Below, in pieces: positions 35,378 through 44,750 of a stretch of 64,000 nucleotides of DNA (positions are counted from its first letter, which is position 1; each line of letters opens with the position of its first letter). The notes beneath the pieces are model-generated. The model saw only the letters and a list, made by a program, of their open reading frames with translations, was not told where the DNA came from and made no database searches. Source of the stretch: Deefgea chitinilytica (lineage in GTDB: Bacteria > Pseudomonadota > Gammaproteobacteria > Burkholderiales > Chitinibacteraceae); NCBI RefSeq assembly GCF_016881405.1, contig NZ_WOFE01000003.1:186001-250000 (forward strand), written 5' to 3'. A program made the translations under genes and the position numbers.

Positions 35378-36315
35378 TCAGAATCGCTCCGCTTGGGAAT
35401 GCCAATCACCAATAAAGCTAAGGTCACTGCGATTGAAATCATTGAGGCTAATTCAATCGCGATGATAAGTGGTTTGGCGATATGCTCTGGATAGGCTAAG
35501 AAGGCTTCCGCGAGTGGTAGCCCTGCGAAACCAATCACTAAAAACACCACAGTGCCGAACACTAAGCTGATTCGTAAACTGCGACGGCTGACCGCAGGTA
35601 AATCAATCAAGCCAGCCATCACTAGCAGTAGCGCCATTGCAGCCAATAAGGTTCCTGCTTGAAATTTGCCGCCCGGTAGGTCTGCACCCACCCACAAAAT
35701 ATATACCGCGATGACGATGCCAATTGGCGGAAGCAGCCGTGCTAAGTAAGTGAGTATGCCATTGGGCTCATTTTGGATGGCTATTCCGGGTTTTCCTCCC
35801 CAGTATTGATCTGGAGTCAGCGACCAGACTGCAATTAAGGCCAATACCAAGACAATCGCTTCGAGTAATGTATCAGTGGAGCGGAAGGCGAGTAGTACCG
35901 CAGTGACAGGATTTCCTAGGCCAGTACTCGCCATATTCTCAGCGACGTACGGCACCAGCGTTGGGCCTGTTTCAGGTAGTGTGAGCACGACAAACACTAA
36001 TCCGGCGGTCACCACGATTGAGAGTAAGGCAGCAGCCCCGCGAGTTATGCGGTTTGGCCATTCGGCGCGCAGTGGAGCTTCTGTTGGACGTAATCGCATG
36101 GCTGCACCAATCAGTAGTATGCCAGACAGTCCGCCACCAATTGCGGCTTCAGTTAAGGCGGCGTCAATCGCATCTAAGCGCACCCAAACTAGTGCTAATA
36201 ATAAGCCGTAAATGGCAAAGCCAATTGCTGCTGAAAACGTATCGCGAACTGCGATAATCCAGATTGCCAAAAGCAAAATCAGCACGAACAAACTGTAGTC
36301 AAATAGGAGTCCCAT
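35374..36315 (-). CDS. Fused DUF4040-MbhE-MnhB-like antiporter subunit
   Basis: A 313-residue protein with about nine helices that combines three modules found separately in Mbh-type complexes. The N-terminus has a DUF4040 (MbhD-like) segment DAALTEAAIGGGLSGILL, the middle has an MbhE-like segment LLAFRSTDTLLEAIVLVLAL, and the C-terminal half is MnhB-like (PPIGIVIAVYILWVGADLPGG onward). I use ATG 36315 (AGGAG six bases upstream); a longer frame would overlap mnhG. In true Mrp systems DUF4040 and MbhE-like parts lie at the C-terminus of MrpA, which is missing here. Confidence 0.88.
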   Translation of the reverse strand: MGLLFDYSLFVLILLLAIWIIAVRDTFSAAIGFAIYGLLLALVWVRLDAIDAALTEAAIGGGLSGILLIGAAMRLRPTEAPLRAEWPNRITRGAAALLSIVVTAGLVFVVLTLPETGPTLVPYVAENMASTGLGNPVTAVLLAFRSTDTLLEAIVLVLALIAVWSLTPDQYWGGKPGIAIQNEPNGILTYLARLLPPIGIVIAVYILWVGADLPGGKFQAGTLLAAMALLLVMAGLIDLPAVSRRSLRISLVFGTVVFLVIGFAGLPLAEAFLAYPEHIAKPLIIAIELASMISIAVTLALLVIGIPKRSDSE

Positions 36316-36323
36316 GTTCGCTC

Positions 36324-36611
36324 CTAATCGCCTGAGCGGCGTGCAAACCGCGCAATCAGTTGTGAAACGACAGCAGCCATCAGCATGATGAGCAGCCATA
36401 TTCCAATTAATTTGAGTGCAACTAAGGGGCTAGAGACTCTGGGTAGCAGGCCGATGATGATGAGACCGAGTCCCAGATTGTCTGCTTTGGTTAATGCGTG
36501 TAGGCGGGTCAGCGTATCGGGAAAGCGTAAAAATCCGACCGTGCCGGCTAAAAAGAAAAATACGCCAGCAGCAACAAATACAATCGTAAAGAGGTTAAGT
36601 AGCGTATTCAT
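36324..36611 (-). CDS. MrpG/MnhG-like antiporter subunit
   Basis: Three-helix subunit of 95 residues with the family signature GFLRFPDTLTRLHALTKADN. It overlaps mnhF by four bases. Its precise role in Mrp complexes is not known beyond assembly and activity. Confidence 0.92.
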   Translation of the reverse strand: MNTLLNLFTIVFVAAGVFFFLAGTVGFLRFPDTLTRLHALTKADNLGLGLIIIGLLPRVSSPLVALKLIGIWLLIMLMAAVVSQLIARFARRSGD

Positions 36612-36889
36612 TCTTGCTCGCCATCGTCGCGCTGGTCACCTGAGGCGGCCGCTTTCACAAACGCAATCGATGCCATTGCTGCCAATAAGGCTAAGCTGAG
36701 TGCTACATCAATAATGGCAGTTTCATTGCTTGCTGCGCTGAGTAATAACAAAATAGCGACGCCGCCGGTGCCAATCAATTGCGCAGCAAGTACACGGTCA
36801 ACATCACTGGGCTCACGAAATAGCCGATACAAACTTAATGCAGTTAGCAGTAGGACTAAACACGCGGCAGCCATTAAAAACTCATTCAT
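36608..36889 (-). CDS. MrpF/MnhF-like antiporter subunit
   Basis: Three-helix subunit, 93 residues, with the conserved aspartate region PSDVDRVLAAQLIGT and a charged C-terminal tail. In characterised Mrp complexes MrpF helps form the sodium path. It overlaps mnhE by eight bases and mnhG by four. Confidence 0.9.
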   Translation of the reverse strand: MNEFLMAAACLVLLLTALSLYRLFREPSDVDRVLAAQLIGTGGVAILLLLSAASNETAIIDVALSLALLAAMASIAFVKAAASGDQRDDGEQE

Positions 36890-37373
36890 TGCTGTGATCG
36901 TCCTTTAGCACGGGAGCGAGCAATTGTTCTTCATGTTTTAGGCTTGCGCAAACATCAGCATTGATGTCTAAAACGTGATATTCCAGATGTTTAGAGCTTT
37001 GACCGCAAGGTACGGTGCCAGGCAATAAGCTGGTAATACTGGCAAAAGTGTTTCGTAAGAAGCCCGCGGAATGATTTACTGGGTACTGGATTAGGCCTGT
37101 GTTTAAAGGCATTTTGGGATCTAGCGCTCGTCGCGCCACATCCCAACCCGATAGAACCGATTGCCAGAGAAAGTGTGGAAAAAACAAAGCGAGCTGCCGT
37201 AACTGAACAGATTGCACTTTCGGTGGCATCAGCCAGAAGCTGACTTTGCTTGCCACCAGTGCTGCAATTCCGCCTACAATGAGATCTGCTGTTTTGCCAA
37301 ACCCCATCAATACAATCCAAAGCACCATCAGTAAGGCCCATCGGATTATTGCTACGGCGAGTCTAGATTTCAT
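36882..37373 (-). CDS. MrpE/MnhE-like antiporter subunit
   Basis: Membrane subunit of 163 residues, two N-terminal helices and a cytoplasmic domain ending with a family-like LEYHVLDINAD segment. It is the first gene of the Mrp-like module. Its ATG overlaps the TGA of the RND permease gene (ATGA), which ties the antiporter module to the efflux pump in one translational unit. Confidence 0.9.
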   Translation of the reverse strand: MKSRLAVAIIRWALLMVLWIVLMGFGKTADLIVGGIAALVASKVSFWLMPPKVQSVQLRQLALFFPHFLWQSVLSGWDVARRALDPKMPLNTGLIQYPVNHSAGFLRNTFASITSLLPGTVPCGQSSKHLEYHVLDINADVCASLKHEEQLLAPVLKDDHSNE

Positions 37374-40300
37374 TTTGTCGCTAACTCGGTTGGTGTTTCT
37401 GCTTCTGCCGATGATTTCGCTTTTGGTGGCTTGCCACCAAATACAGCAACGTACATTGCAGGCAGGAAGACCAAAGTCAGTAAGGTTGCAACGAACAGTC
37501 CACCCATAATCGCAAATGCCATTGGTCCCCAGAAGACCGTTGGTGCAATCGGAATCATCCCTAAAATAGTTGATAATGCAGTGAGCATCATTGGGCGTAA
37601 GCGAGACGTGCTTGATGCAATCACGGCTTCCCAGATGTCTTTACCGTCTTTGCGATCACTTTCAATCTGGTCTATTAAAATTACGGCATTTTTAGCAATC
37701 ATACCTAACAGCGCCAAAATACCGAGAATTGCAACAAAACCCAGCGGACGACCTGATATCAATAGCGCGCCGACAACCCCAATTAAGCCCATTGGCATCA
37801 GTAGCACGACCATGCCAAGTCGGCGGAAGCTCACCAGTTGCAGCATCAGTAATGCAAGCATGGCTGCAAACATTAATGGCACAACTGCTAAAACTGAAGC
37901 TTGAGATTTTGCACTTTCTTCGGCAACACCAGCGAGTTCAATTTTGTAGCCTTTAGGTAGACTTGCATTGAGCTTTTCGATTTTGGGCGCTAATTCAGTT
38001 ACTACTGCATCAGGCAATATACCTTCTCTAACATCCGCCATAATCGCAATCGTTGGCACGCGGTCACGACGAGAGATACGTGGTAATTCTTGAGTTTCTT
38101 TCAGCGTCGCGATTTGACTGAGTGGTACATTTTTTCCATTCCGTAGCGGAATTTGTAATGTACGCAATGTGGCAAATGAAAGTCGCTGATCATCATTCGC
38201 ACGCGCTACGACATCAATCAAATAAATGTCATCGCGGACTTGGGTGATTGTCGAGCCAGATATCGCCATGTTTAGTGTTGCCGCCAAGGAAGCAGAGCTT
38301 ACACCTAGTTGTCTTGCCTGATCTTGATCGATTTCAAGTCGTAGTTGGCGAGACGGTTCCATCCAGTCAAAATTAACCATGCGTGTGTTAGTGCTGGAGC
38401 CCATAATTTGAGCCACGTCACGGGCAATTTTCCGAACCTCATCAGGATCTTCACCGCTGGCGCGATATTGAACTGGCCAGCCGACGGGAGGCCCTAGCTC
38501 GAGCGGTGAAACGCGAGCTACGACTTCAGGAAACTCGTTAGCGAGCGCTTTTTCTAATTTATCTTGTAATCGCAAGCGTGCATCAAAGTCTTTCGCGACC
38601 ACGACAAATTGACCCACAAATGCATCTGGCGTAAGTACATTGAGTGGCAGATAAAAGCGGATTGCGCCTTGTCCAACATAAGCACTCCAGTGATCGACAT
38701 CTGGATCATCTTTGAGAATCTTATCAAATCGCTTAGATAGATCTTCACTCGCAAAGATCGAGGAGCCTTGCGGTAGATTCAGATCAACCAGAATTTCTGG
38801 GCGATCTGACGATGGAAAGAACTGTCTTGGTATAAATTGCGAGGCAAAAAGAGCAGCACAAAAAGCTGCTATTGTTAAGCCAATGGTGAGCCACTTTGCT
38901 TTTAAAGCTGCGTTTAAGAACGCGCTAAAGCCTTTTAATAAAGCACTCGGTTTAGGATTTGCCTCGACTTTAGGTGCTCGCAGTAAAGCCATGCCAATTA
39001 AGGGGGCAAAAATCACAGCAACCAGCCAAGAAACCAATAGTGCAATGCCAACAACAGCAAAAATGGAAAAGGTATATTCACCGGCAGAGCTTTTAGCAAA
39101 ACCGATGGGTAAAAAGCCCGCAATCGTAACCAAAGTACCAATGAGCATTGGCGCTGCTAGCGCTTTATAGGCATAAGTTGCGGCCGCTTCTTTCGGTTCA
39201 CCCATACCTAGGCGGCGAATCATTGCATCAACTGTCGTCATTGCATCGTCTACCAGCAGGGCTAGCGCAATAATCAATGCCCCTAGTGAAATCCGTTGCA
39301 GGTCAATTCCGTAGATTTGCATCACGATAAACACAATTGCCAAGGTCAGTGGAATCGTCAATGCAACGACTGTACCGGGTCTTGCACCTAGTGTTACAAA
39401 ACTCACTGCGATAATGATAAGAATCGCTTGCCAGAGGGAGGTAATAAATTCGTTAATGGCAACGTCTACTGTCACTGCCTGATCGGAAACTAAAAATGAT
39501 TCAATGCCGATTGGGAGTGTGGCCTGAATTTCAGCCATCTCTTTTTTAAGGTTTTTACCAAGAGCAAGAATGTCTCCAGAGTCACGCATTGCAATTGCTA
39601 AACCTAGGGCGGGCTTGCCATTGACGCGGAACATCGGTTGCGGTGGGTTTGAGTAGCTGCGCTTGACTGTGGCGATATCACCGAGTCTGACCATGCGGTC
39701 GCCAACGGCAAAGTTAAGTGCCTCAATATCTTTTTCTGAGTCGAATGAGCCGGAAACCCGTAGTGCAATGCGCTCGCTCGGTGCATGCAAAACTCCTGAT
39801 GGACTAACCACATTTTGCGCACGCAATGCTCTGGCTATTTCGCCATAATCTAAGCCTAGTCCTGCAATTCTTTCAGTAGAAAACTCGATAACAATTTGTT
39901 CGTTCTGAAAGCCAATGATGTCCACTTTTGATACATCTGGTACATGAAGTAGGCGTGAGCGGGCATTCTCAACAATGTCGCGCAATTCGCGTTGCGAGAA
40001 ACCATCAGCAGTGAAGCCATAAATGGTACCGAAAGTATCGCCAAAATCATCGTTAAACGCCGGTCCAAGGACTCCTGCAGGTAAAGTGCCACGAATATCA
40101 TTGACATTATTACGAACACGCTGCCAAGTGCCTTGTACTTCGCTTGGTGGCGTAGAGCCTTTTAAATCAACGAAAATCGTTGTTAATCCAGCTCTTGTCA
40201 CGCTGCGAACCGTATCAACGTGGGGAATCTCTTGAACTCGGCGTTCGATTCGCTCTGTCAGCTGTTTCTGGGTGTCTTCAATATTTGCACCCGGCCATGC

Positions 40301-40456
40301 TGCATTAATCACCATTGTGCGGAAGGTAAACACCGGATCTTCCGCGCGCCCTAAGCCCAAAAAGGCGGAAATGCCGCCAACTAAGGCCATAATCATTAAA
40401 AAGATGATTAATGATCGGCGGTTAATTGCCCATTCGGATAAATTGGGTCCGATCAT
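37370..40456 (-). CDS. RND multidrug-efflux permease
   Basis: Inner-membrane proton-driven efflux permease of the AcrB/HAE1 class, 1028 residues with 12 helices and two large periplasmic domains. The TM4 proton-relay aspartate pair lies in LALLVDDAMTTVDAM (about 403-404) and the TM10 lysine in GMIAKNAVILIDQIE (about 922). The N-terminal AEDPVFTFRTMVINAAWPGA resembles TriC-like pumps. Start overlaps the adaptor gene by four bases and stop overlaps mnhE by four. No outer-membrane factor is in the operon; the TolC-like protein at 44751 may serve. Substrate unknown. Confidence 0.95.
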   Translation of the reverse strand: MIGPNLSEWAINRRSLIIFLMIMALVGGISAFLGLGRAEDPVFTFRTMVINAAWPGANIEDTQKQLTERIERRVQEIPHVDTVRSVTRAGLTTIFVDLKGSTPPSEVQGTWQRVRNNVNDIRGTLPAGVLGPAFNDDFGDTFGTIYGFTADGFSQRELRDIVENARSRLLHVPDVSKVDIIGFQNEQIVIEFSTERIAGLGLDYGEIARALRAQNVVSPSGVLHAPSERIALRVSGSFDSEKDIEALNFAVGDRMVRLGDIATVKRSYSNPPQPMFRVNGKPALGLAIAMRDSGDILALGKNLKKEMAEIQATLPIGIESFLVSDQAVTVDVAINEFITSLWQAILIIIAVSFVTLGARPGTVVALTIPLTLAIVFIVMQIYGIDLQRISLGALIIALALLVDDAMTTVDAMIRRLGMGEPKEAAATYAYKALAAPMLIGTLVTIAGFLPIGFAKSSAGEYTFSIFAVVGIALLVSWLVAVIFAPLIGMALLRAPKVEANPKPSALLKGFSAFLNAALKAKWLTIGLTIAAFCAALFASQFIPRQFFPSSDRPEILVDLNLPQGSSIFASEDLSKRFDKILKDDPDVDHWSAYVGQGAIRFYLPLNVLTPDAFVGQFVVVAKDFDARLRLQDKLEKALANEFPEVVARVSPLELGPPVGWPVQYRASGEDPDEVRKIARDVAQIMGSSTNTRMVNFDWMEPSRQLRLEIDQDQARQLGVSSASLAATLNMAISGSTITQVRDDIYLIDVVARANDDQRLSFATLRTLQIPLRNGKNVPLSQIATLKETQELPRISRRDRVPTIAIMADVREGILPDAVVTELAPKIEKLNASLPKGYKIELAGVAEESAKSQASVLAVVPLMFAAMLALLMLQLVSFRRLGMVVLLMPMGLIGVVGALLISGRPLGFVAILGILALLGMIAKNAVILIDQIESDRKDGKDIWEAVIASSTSRLRPMMLTALSTILGMIPIAPTVFWGPMAFAIMGGLFVATLLTLVFLPAMYVAVFGGKPPKAKSSAEAETPTELATK

Positions 40457-41556
40457 TTATCACCTCGAGCAGTATTCACTTTTTGATTTGGGCGTAATGC
40501 TTGCACCCCTGCGGTCACGACTATGTCACCTGCATTCAGTCCTTTACCGACGGTGACACTAGCAAGACTTGAATGAACAACGTCTACGTTTCTTAAGTTG
40601 ACTAGACTGGTTTTGGGGTCAACAACCCAAACAGCTGTTGAATTATTTGTGCGATTTAGTGCTGAGCTCGGAATTTCAAAGCCCGGAGGGGTGTCAATTT
40701 TAATTCGGCCCGTCACGGTTGTGCCAAGGCGCATCGCTGCGGGAGGATTGATAATTGACACACGGACACGGAATGAGCCCGTAATGGGGTCTGCTCGTGG
40801 AGCGACTTCACGCACACGACCTTCTGCTGTAACTCTTGGGTCAGTCGCTAGACTAATCGTGATTTTGGGGTTTTCTGGCGCCGTTTCTTTCAGTTGCGGT
40901 GGAATATTAAAGACAGCATCTAAGCCATCGTTGGTTGCAACTTCTACTACCATCCGCCCACCTTGTACTACTTCCCCAGGCTCGGCACCAACGGCAGTGA
41001 CAACCCCGGTGACGCCTGATATTAATTTCGTAAAACCTAAGCGCGTTCTTGCAATATCTAAATTGGCTTTCGCGGAGTTAAATTGTGCTTCAGCGCTTTG
41101 TGCTTGTTGCACAATGCGATCAAAAGCGGCTTGAGAAATGAAATTTTGGCTGAGTAAGTAGCGATTACGTTTTTCATTGGCACGGGCTTCAATGAGTAAT
41201 GCACGTGCGCCTTCGACATTTGCTTCTGCAGCAATCACGCCGCTTTGCTCTGTTTCAGGGCTTAGCACAGCAACTTCTTGCCCTGCTTTGACTTGATCGC
41301 CCACATCGACTGAGCGACTGACCATGCGTCCATCGACGCGGAATGCAAGATTGACCTGATTCTGGGCTTGCACTGTACCCGAAAGGACAGTTAAATCAGT
41401 TCCGTCGGTTTTGCCAACTGTGATGGTCTTCACTGTGCGTACTTCAACCGGTGGTGCTTCATCTGCGGGCTTGCACGCGACGAGGGTTGAAACTGCAACT
41501 GAGAGTGCGATGGTATTTCGCATGATCAGTGTGAATTTCGCATCAATTATTGACAT
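40453..41556 (-). CDS. RND efflux adaptor (membrane fusion lipoprotein)
   Basis: Periplasmic adaptor linking the RND permease to an outer-membrane channel. About 367 residues: signal with a lipobox (STLVAC, Cys about 28), lipoyl-like hairpin segments flanking a coiled coil (about 105-165), and a beta-barrel domain. The start is uncertain: GGAAG lies eight bases before ATG 41556, which I prefer, while ATG 41523 would give a more compact lipoprotein signal. It is the first gene of the ten-gene operon that runs to 31329. A 225-base gap with the arcA terminator precedes it. Confidence 0.92.
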   Translation of the reverse strand: MSIIDAKFTLIMRNTIALSVAVSTLVACKPADEAPPVEVRTVKTITVGKTDGTDLTVLSGTVQAQNQVNLAFRVDGRMVSRSVDVGDQVKAGQEVAVLSPETEQSGVIAAEANVEGARALLIEARANEKRNRYLLSQNFISQAAFDRIVQQAQSAEAQFNSAKANLDIARTRLGFTKLISGVTGVVTAVGAEPGEVVQGGRMVVEVATNDGLDAVFNIPPQLKETAPENPKITISLATDPRVTAEGRVREVAPRADPITGSFRVRVSIINPPAAMRLGTTVTGRIKIDTPPGFEIPSSALNRTNNSTAVWVVDPKTSLVNLRNVDVVHSSLASVTVGKGLNAGDIVVTAGVQALRPNQKVNTARGDK

Positions 41557-41706
41557 AAACATGGCTTCCAATCAAAAAGATGGGTTGGTTTGATGTGCGC
41601 TGTATTGGTAAACGTTTTGCACAAAATATTAGTGAGTAAAAATTTCTAAATTATTGAGATTCAAAATTTCAATAAAAACAACGGTTTCAGCTGATTTATA
41701 CGAAAA

Positions 41707-41737
41707 AACCTCACCCAAACTTTGCTTGGGTGAGGTT
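41707..41737 (-). terminator. Terminator after arcA
   Basis: AACCTCACCCAA (41707-41718) pairs with TTGGGTGAGGTT (41726-41737); read on the minus strand the stem is followed by TTTTTT. It separates arcDA from the RND operon. Confidence 0.9.
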
Positions 41738-41780
41738 GATACTTAAATAATCAGTATCTCATTGTGCTTGTTGCATTTTC

Positions 41781-43034
41781 TTAGAAATCAACTGGATCCC
41801 GAACGATTGGGCAAGTCATGCAATGTCCACCACCACGGCCACGGCCCAATTCTGCGCCGACAATCGTAATGACCTCAACGCCTTCTTTACGCAACTGAGT
41901 ATTGGTTTCAGTGTTACGGTCGTAGGCAAAGACAACGCCAGGAGCAACTGCAACAAGGTTATTACCACTGTCCCATTGCTGACGTTCTGATGCGTAATGA
42001 TTGCCTGCTGTTTCAACGACACGCAGTTTTTTGAAGTTGAGTGACTCTGCGACTACATCGATAAATGATTTTTTCTCGATAGTGGCTTCAATGCCGCTTG
42101 GTTTATCGCTTGGGCGTAAGGAGATCGCGTGAACTTGGCTCATAAATTCAGGCGATAGTGTTACCACATCACGATCAGCAAACGTGAAAATGGTATCTAA
42201 GTGCATTGCGGTGCGTTTGCTTGGCATTGCTGCAATGATCACGCGCTCCGCAGCACCTTTTTTGAACAAATTGTTGGCCAATAAGCTGATGCCTTGGCGA
42301 GACGTGCGCTCACTCATACCGATCAACACCACGCCGTTACCAATTGGCATCACATCACCGCCTTCAATCGTCGCGCCACCAAAGTTAGTGTCAGGATCGC
42401 CAAACCAATATTCAAATTGAGCGCTGGTGAAGGTTGGGTGGAATTTATAAATAGCGGTGGTTAATAATGTTTCTTCTTTACGGGCAGGCCAGTAGAGTGG
42501 ATTGAGTGTTACGCCGCCATAAATCCAGCAAGTTGTATCACGGGTATACAGTGTGTTAGGTAGTGGCGGTAATAGGTATTCGGTCACGCCGTGTGATTCG
42601 CGCACCAAATCAAGGTATCCGCATGATGAAAATTCATCCGGCAAATCCATTACCGAAACGCCGCCAATCAGTACCTCAGCTAAGCGGCGCGGGTCAAGGC
42701 TTTCTAAATAGGCGCGAGTTTCGTCAACTAAGCCAATCCCGACATTGGTTACTGTCACTTTGCGATCTAGAATCCACGCACGGGCTTCTGGAATCGCGAC
42801 CGTTTCCGCCAATAGATTGTGCATTTCCAGAACTTCTACACCACGGTCACGCATTTTGCTCATAAAGTCAAAGTGGTCACGTTTAGCGTTCTGTACCCAC
42901 ATAACATCGTCAAATAGCAGTGAATCGTTATTGCTCGGTGTTAAGCGTGTATGGGCTAGGCCTGGGGCGCAGACCATGACTTTACGTAGTACACCAACCT
43001 CTGAATGAACACCAAAAGCAGTTGCTGCTGTCAT
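41781..43034 (-). CDS. arcA: Arginine deiminase ArcA
   Basis: Hydrolyses arginine to citrulline and ammonia, first step of the ADI pathway. The 417 residues match the family, with the catalytic Cys405 in GGGHCMTCP near the C-terminus, the His/Asp region [13 protein letters not shown], and the N-terminal [16 protein letters not shown]. It follows arcD by 30 bases. The arcB and arcC genes that complete ATP-yielding fermentation are not in the window. Confidence 0.96.
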   Translation of the reverse strand: MTAATAFGVHSEVGVLRKVMVCAPGLAHTRLTPSNNDSLLFDDVMWVQNAKRDHFDFMSKMRDRGVEVLEMHNLLAETVAIPEARAWILDRKVTVTNVGIGLVDETRAYLESLDPRRLAEVLIGGVSVMDLPDEFSSCGYLDLVRESHGVTEYLLPPLPNTLYTRDTTCWIYGGVTLNPLYWPARKEETLLTTAIYKFHPTFTSAQFEYWFGDPDTNFGGATIEGGDVMPIGNGVVLIGMSERTSRQGISLLANNLFKKGAAERVIIAAMPSKRTAMHLDTIFTFADRDVVTLSPEFMSQVHAISLRPSDKPSGIEATIEKKSFIDVVAESLNFKKLRVVETAGNHYASERQQWDSGNNLVAVAPGVVFAYDRNTETNTQLRKEGVEVITIVGAELGRGRGGGHCMTCPIVRDPVDF

Positions 43035-43064
43035 TTTAAATACTCCTTATTGGGTATGATGAGC

Positions 43065-44495
43065 TTAAATCGCGATTTGGCCAGTTGCTAACGCAACAAT
43101 ACCGACGACTGCGCCAACACTCGTTGCGATAAACATGCCTTTCTCGATTGGGTTAAATACAGTATTGCCTTGTTCACGTTGCGCCATGATGAACATGATT
43201 GAGCCTGGAGCAAAAAGAATACACGCCAGCAAAATATGCTTGAAGCCGCCAGAAAACAGCATAAACAGCGCGTACAGTGTAGCTACGGCTGCAATTTTCA
43301 TATCGCGCGCTAAAGCCGCGGCGTCATCTGCGTAAGATTCGCCTTTCTTGGTCAGTTTGAGCGCATACGCAGCGACTAATACGTATGGAATTAATGTCAT
43401 TGCGCTGGTCATATCCAATGCAAGATTAAATGCTTCTTGGGCAAATAAAGTAGAGAGCAAGAAAACTTGTACCAGAATATTAGTCACCCAAAGTGCGGTT
43501 ACGGGGACGCCATTGCTGTTTTCACGTGCTAGAAATTCTGGCACGAGTTTGCTTTTCGCTGCTGCAAATAACACTTCTGCAGCTAGTAATGACCATGCGA
43601 GGAAAGCCCCCAATACTGAAATAATCAAGCCAATACTGACAAACCACGCGCCCCAAGGGCCTACGATATGGGATAAAACGCCAGCCATTGAAGGTTGGCG
43701 CAGAGACGCTAATTCAGGACGAAACATTACGCCAAAAGGAAGCAAGGTCACAAGTACTAGTAAGCAAAGCACACCTACAAAGCCCATTACTGTGGCCCAA
43801 CCCACATCTTCACGTTTTCTGGCAAAGCGCGAATACACGCTCGCGCCCTCAATACCAATAAATACGAAGACTGTCACTAACATAGTGCTGCGAATCTGGC
43901 CGAAAATGTCGGCAAAGCTATAAGCACCACCGCCCCAGAAGCTGGCAACAAACAAGTCTTTTTGGAAGGCAAATGCAACAATAATCAGGAATAGAATCAG
44001 GGGGATGATTTTGGCGATGGTGACAACTTGATTGATGAAGGCGGCTTCTTTTACGCCGCGTAAAATCATAAAGTGGAAGGCCCACAAGATAATTGATGAG
44101 AAGAAGATTGCCGATACTGTATTGCCATCGCCAAACATCGGCACGATAGCACCAATGGTTGATTTTATTAGAATAAAGTAGGTAACGTTTCCTAAGCAGG
44201 TACCAGCCCAAAAACCAAAAGCAGCAATAAACCCGGCGTAATTACCAAACCCTGCAGTCGCATAGCCGTAAATGCCGGTGTCAATTTCAGGTTTGCGTAC
44301 GGCAAGAGATTGAAAGACAAACGCCAGCATTAACATCCCGCCGCCAGCAATAATCCAAGAGATAATCGCACCAAATGGTCCTGTCGCGGCTCCAAATCGA
44401 GCTGGGATTGAAAAAATTCCAGCTCCCACCATAGACCCAACTACCATGGCGGTAAGGGCGAGGCGCGAAATTTTTTGATCAGATTCTGTACTCAT
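43065..44495 (-). CDS. arcD: Arginine/ornithine (or citrulline) antiporter ArcD-like
   Basis: APC-superfamily exchanger of 476 residues and about 12-13 helices; the N-terminal VGSMVGAGIFSIPARFG is the substrate-binding helix signature. Co-transcription with arcA points to arginine import. ATG 44495 is favoured over 44498 because of AGGAG spacing. Whether it exchanges for ornithine or citrulline cannot be told. Confidence 0.9.
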   Translation of the reverse strand: MSTESDQKISRLALTAMVVGSMVGAGIFSIPARFGAATGPFGAIISWIIAGGGMLMLAFVFQSLAVRKPEIDTGIYGYATAGFGNYAGFIAAFGFWAGTCLGNVTYFILIKSTIGAIVPMFGDGNTVSAIFFSSIILWAFHFMILRGVKEAAFINQVVTIAKIIPLILFLIIVAFAFQKDLFVASFWGGGAYSFADIFGQIRSTMLVTVFVFIGIEGASVYSRFARKREDVGWATVMGFVGVLCLLVLVTLLPFGVMFRPELASLRQPSMAGVLSHIVGPWGAWFVSIGLIISVLGAFLAWSLLAAEVLFAAAKSKLVPEFLARENSNGVPVTALWVTNILVQVFLLSTLFAQEAFNLALDMTSAMTLIPYVLVAAYALKLTKKGESYADDAAALARDMKIAAVATLYALFMLFSGGFKHILLACILFAPGSIMFIMAQREQGNTVFNPIEKGMFIATSVGAVVGIVALATGQIAI

Positions 44496-44572
44496 CATCT
44501 CTCCTGGATTTTGCTTTCATTAGATTGAGTTTTTATGTATGAGACTAACTATTTCTCGTAATATTGACTTAT

Positions 44573-44612
44573 TACAGTGAGAGTCGTTTGAAATCTATAG
44601 TAATTCACTGTA
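44573..44612. promoter_or_regulatory. Spaced inverted repeat between arcD and tolC
   Basis: TACAGTGA (44573-44580) and TCACTGTA (44605-44612) are perfect complements 24 bases apart in the divergent promoter region. This is operator-like in geometry, but no regulator family is recognised. FNR-type sites were searched for and not seen. Confidence 0.35.
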
Positions 44613-44750
44613 TGTGTCAAAAGCCTATCGTCAATATCGTATTTCACTGCCTTGTTCTTTATTTGTGCACTAAATGTGGCACACTGTTACTATTGCCTGA
44701 AAATTTTAACTCATTTTAACTATGAAATATGTAAGTTTGAAGAGGTTGAC

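Noticed and set aside
43348-43923. 191-codon plus-strand frame over arcD
   Set aside because: Antisense to a clear membrane transporter; no start signal or homology.
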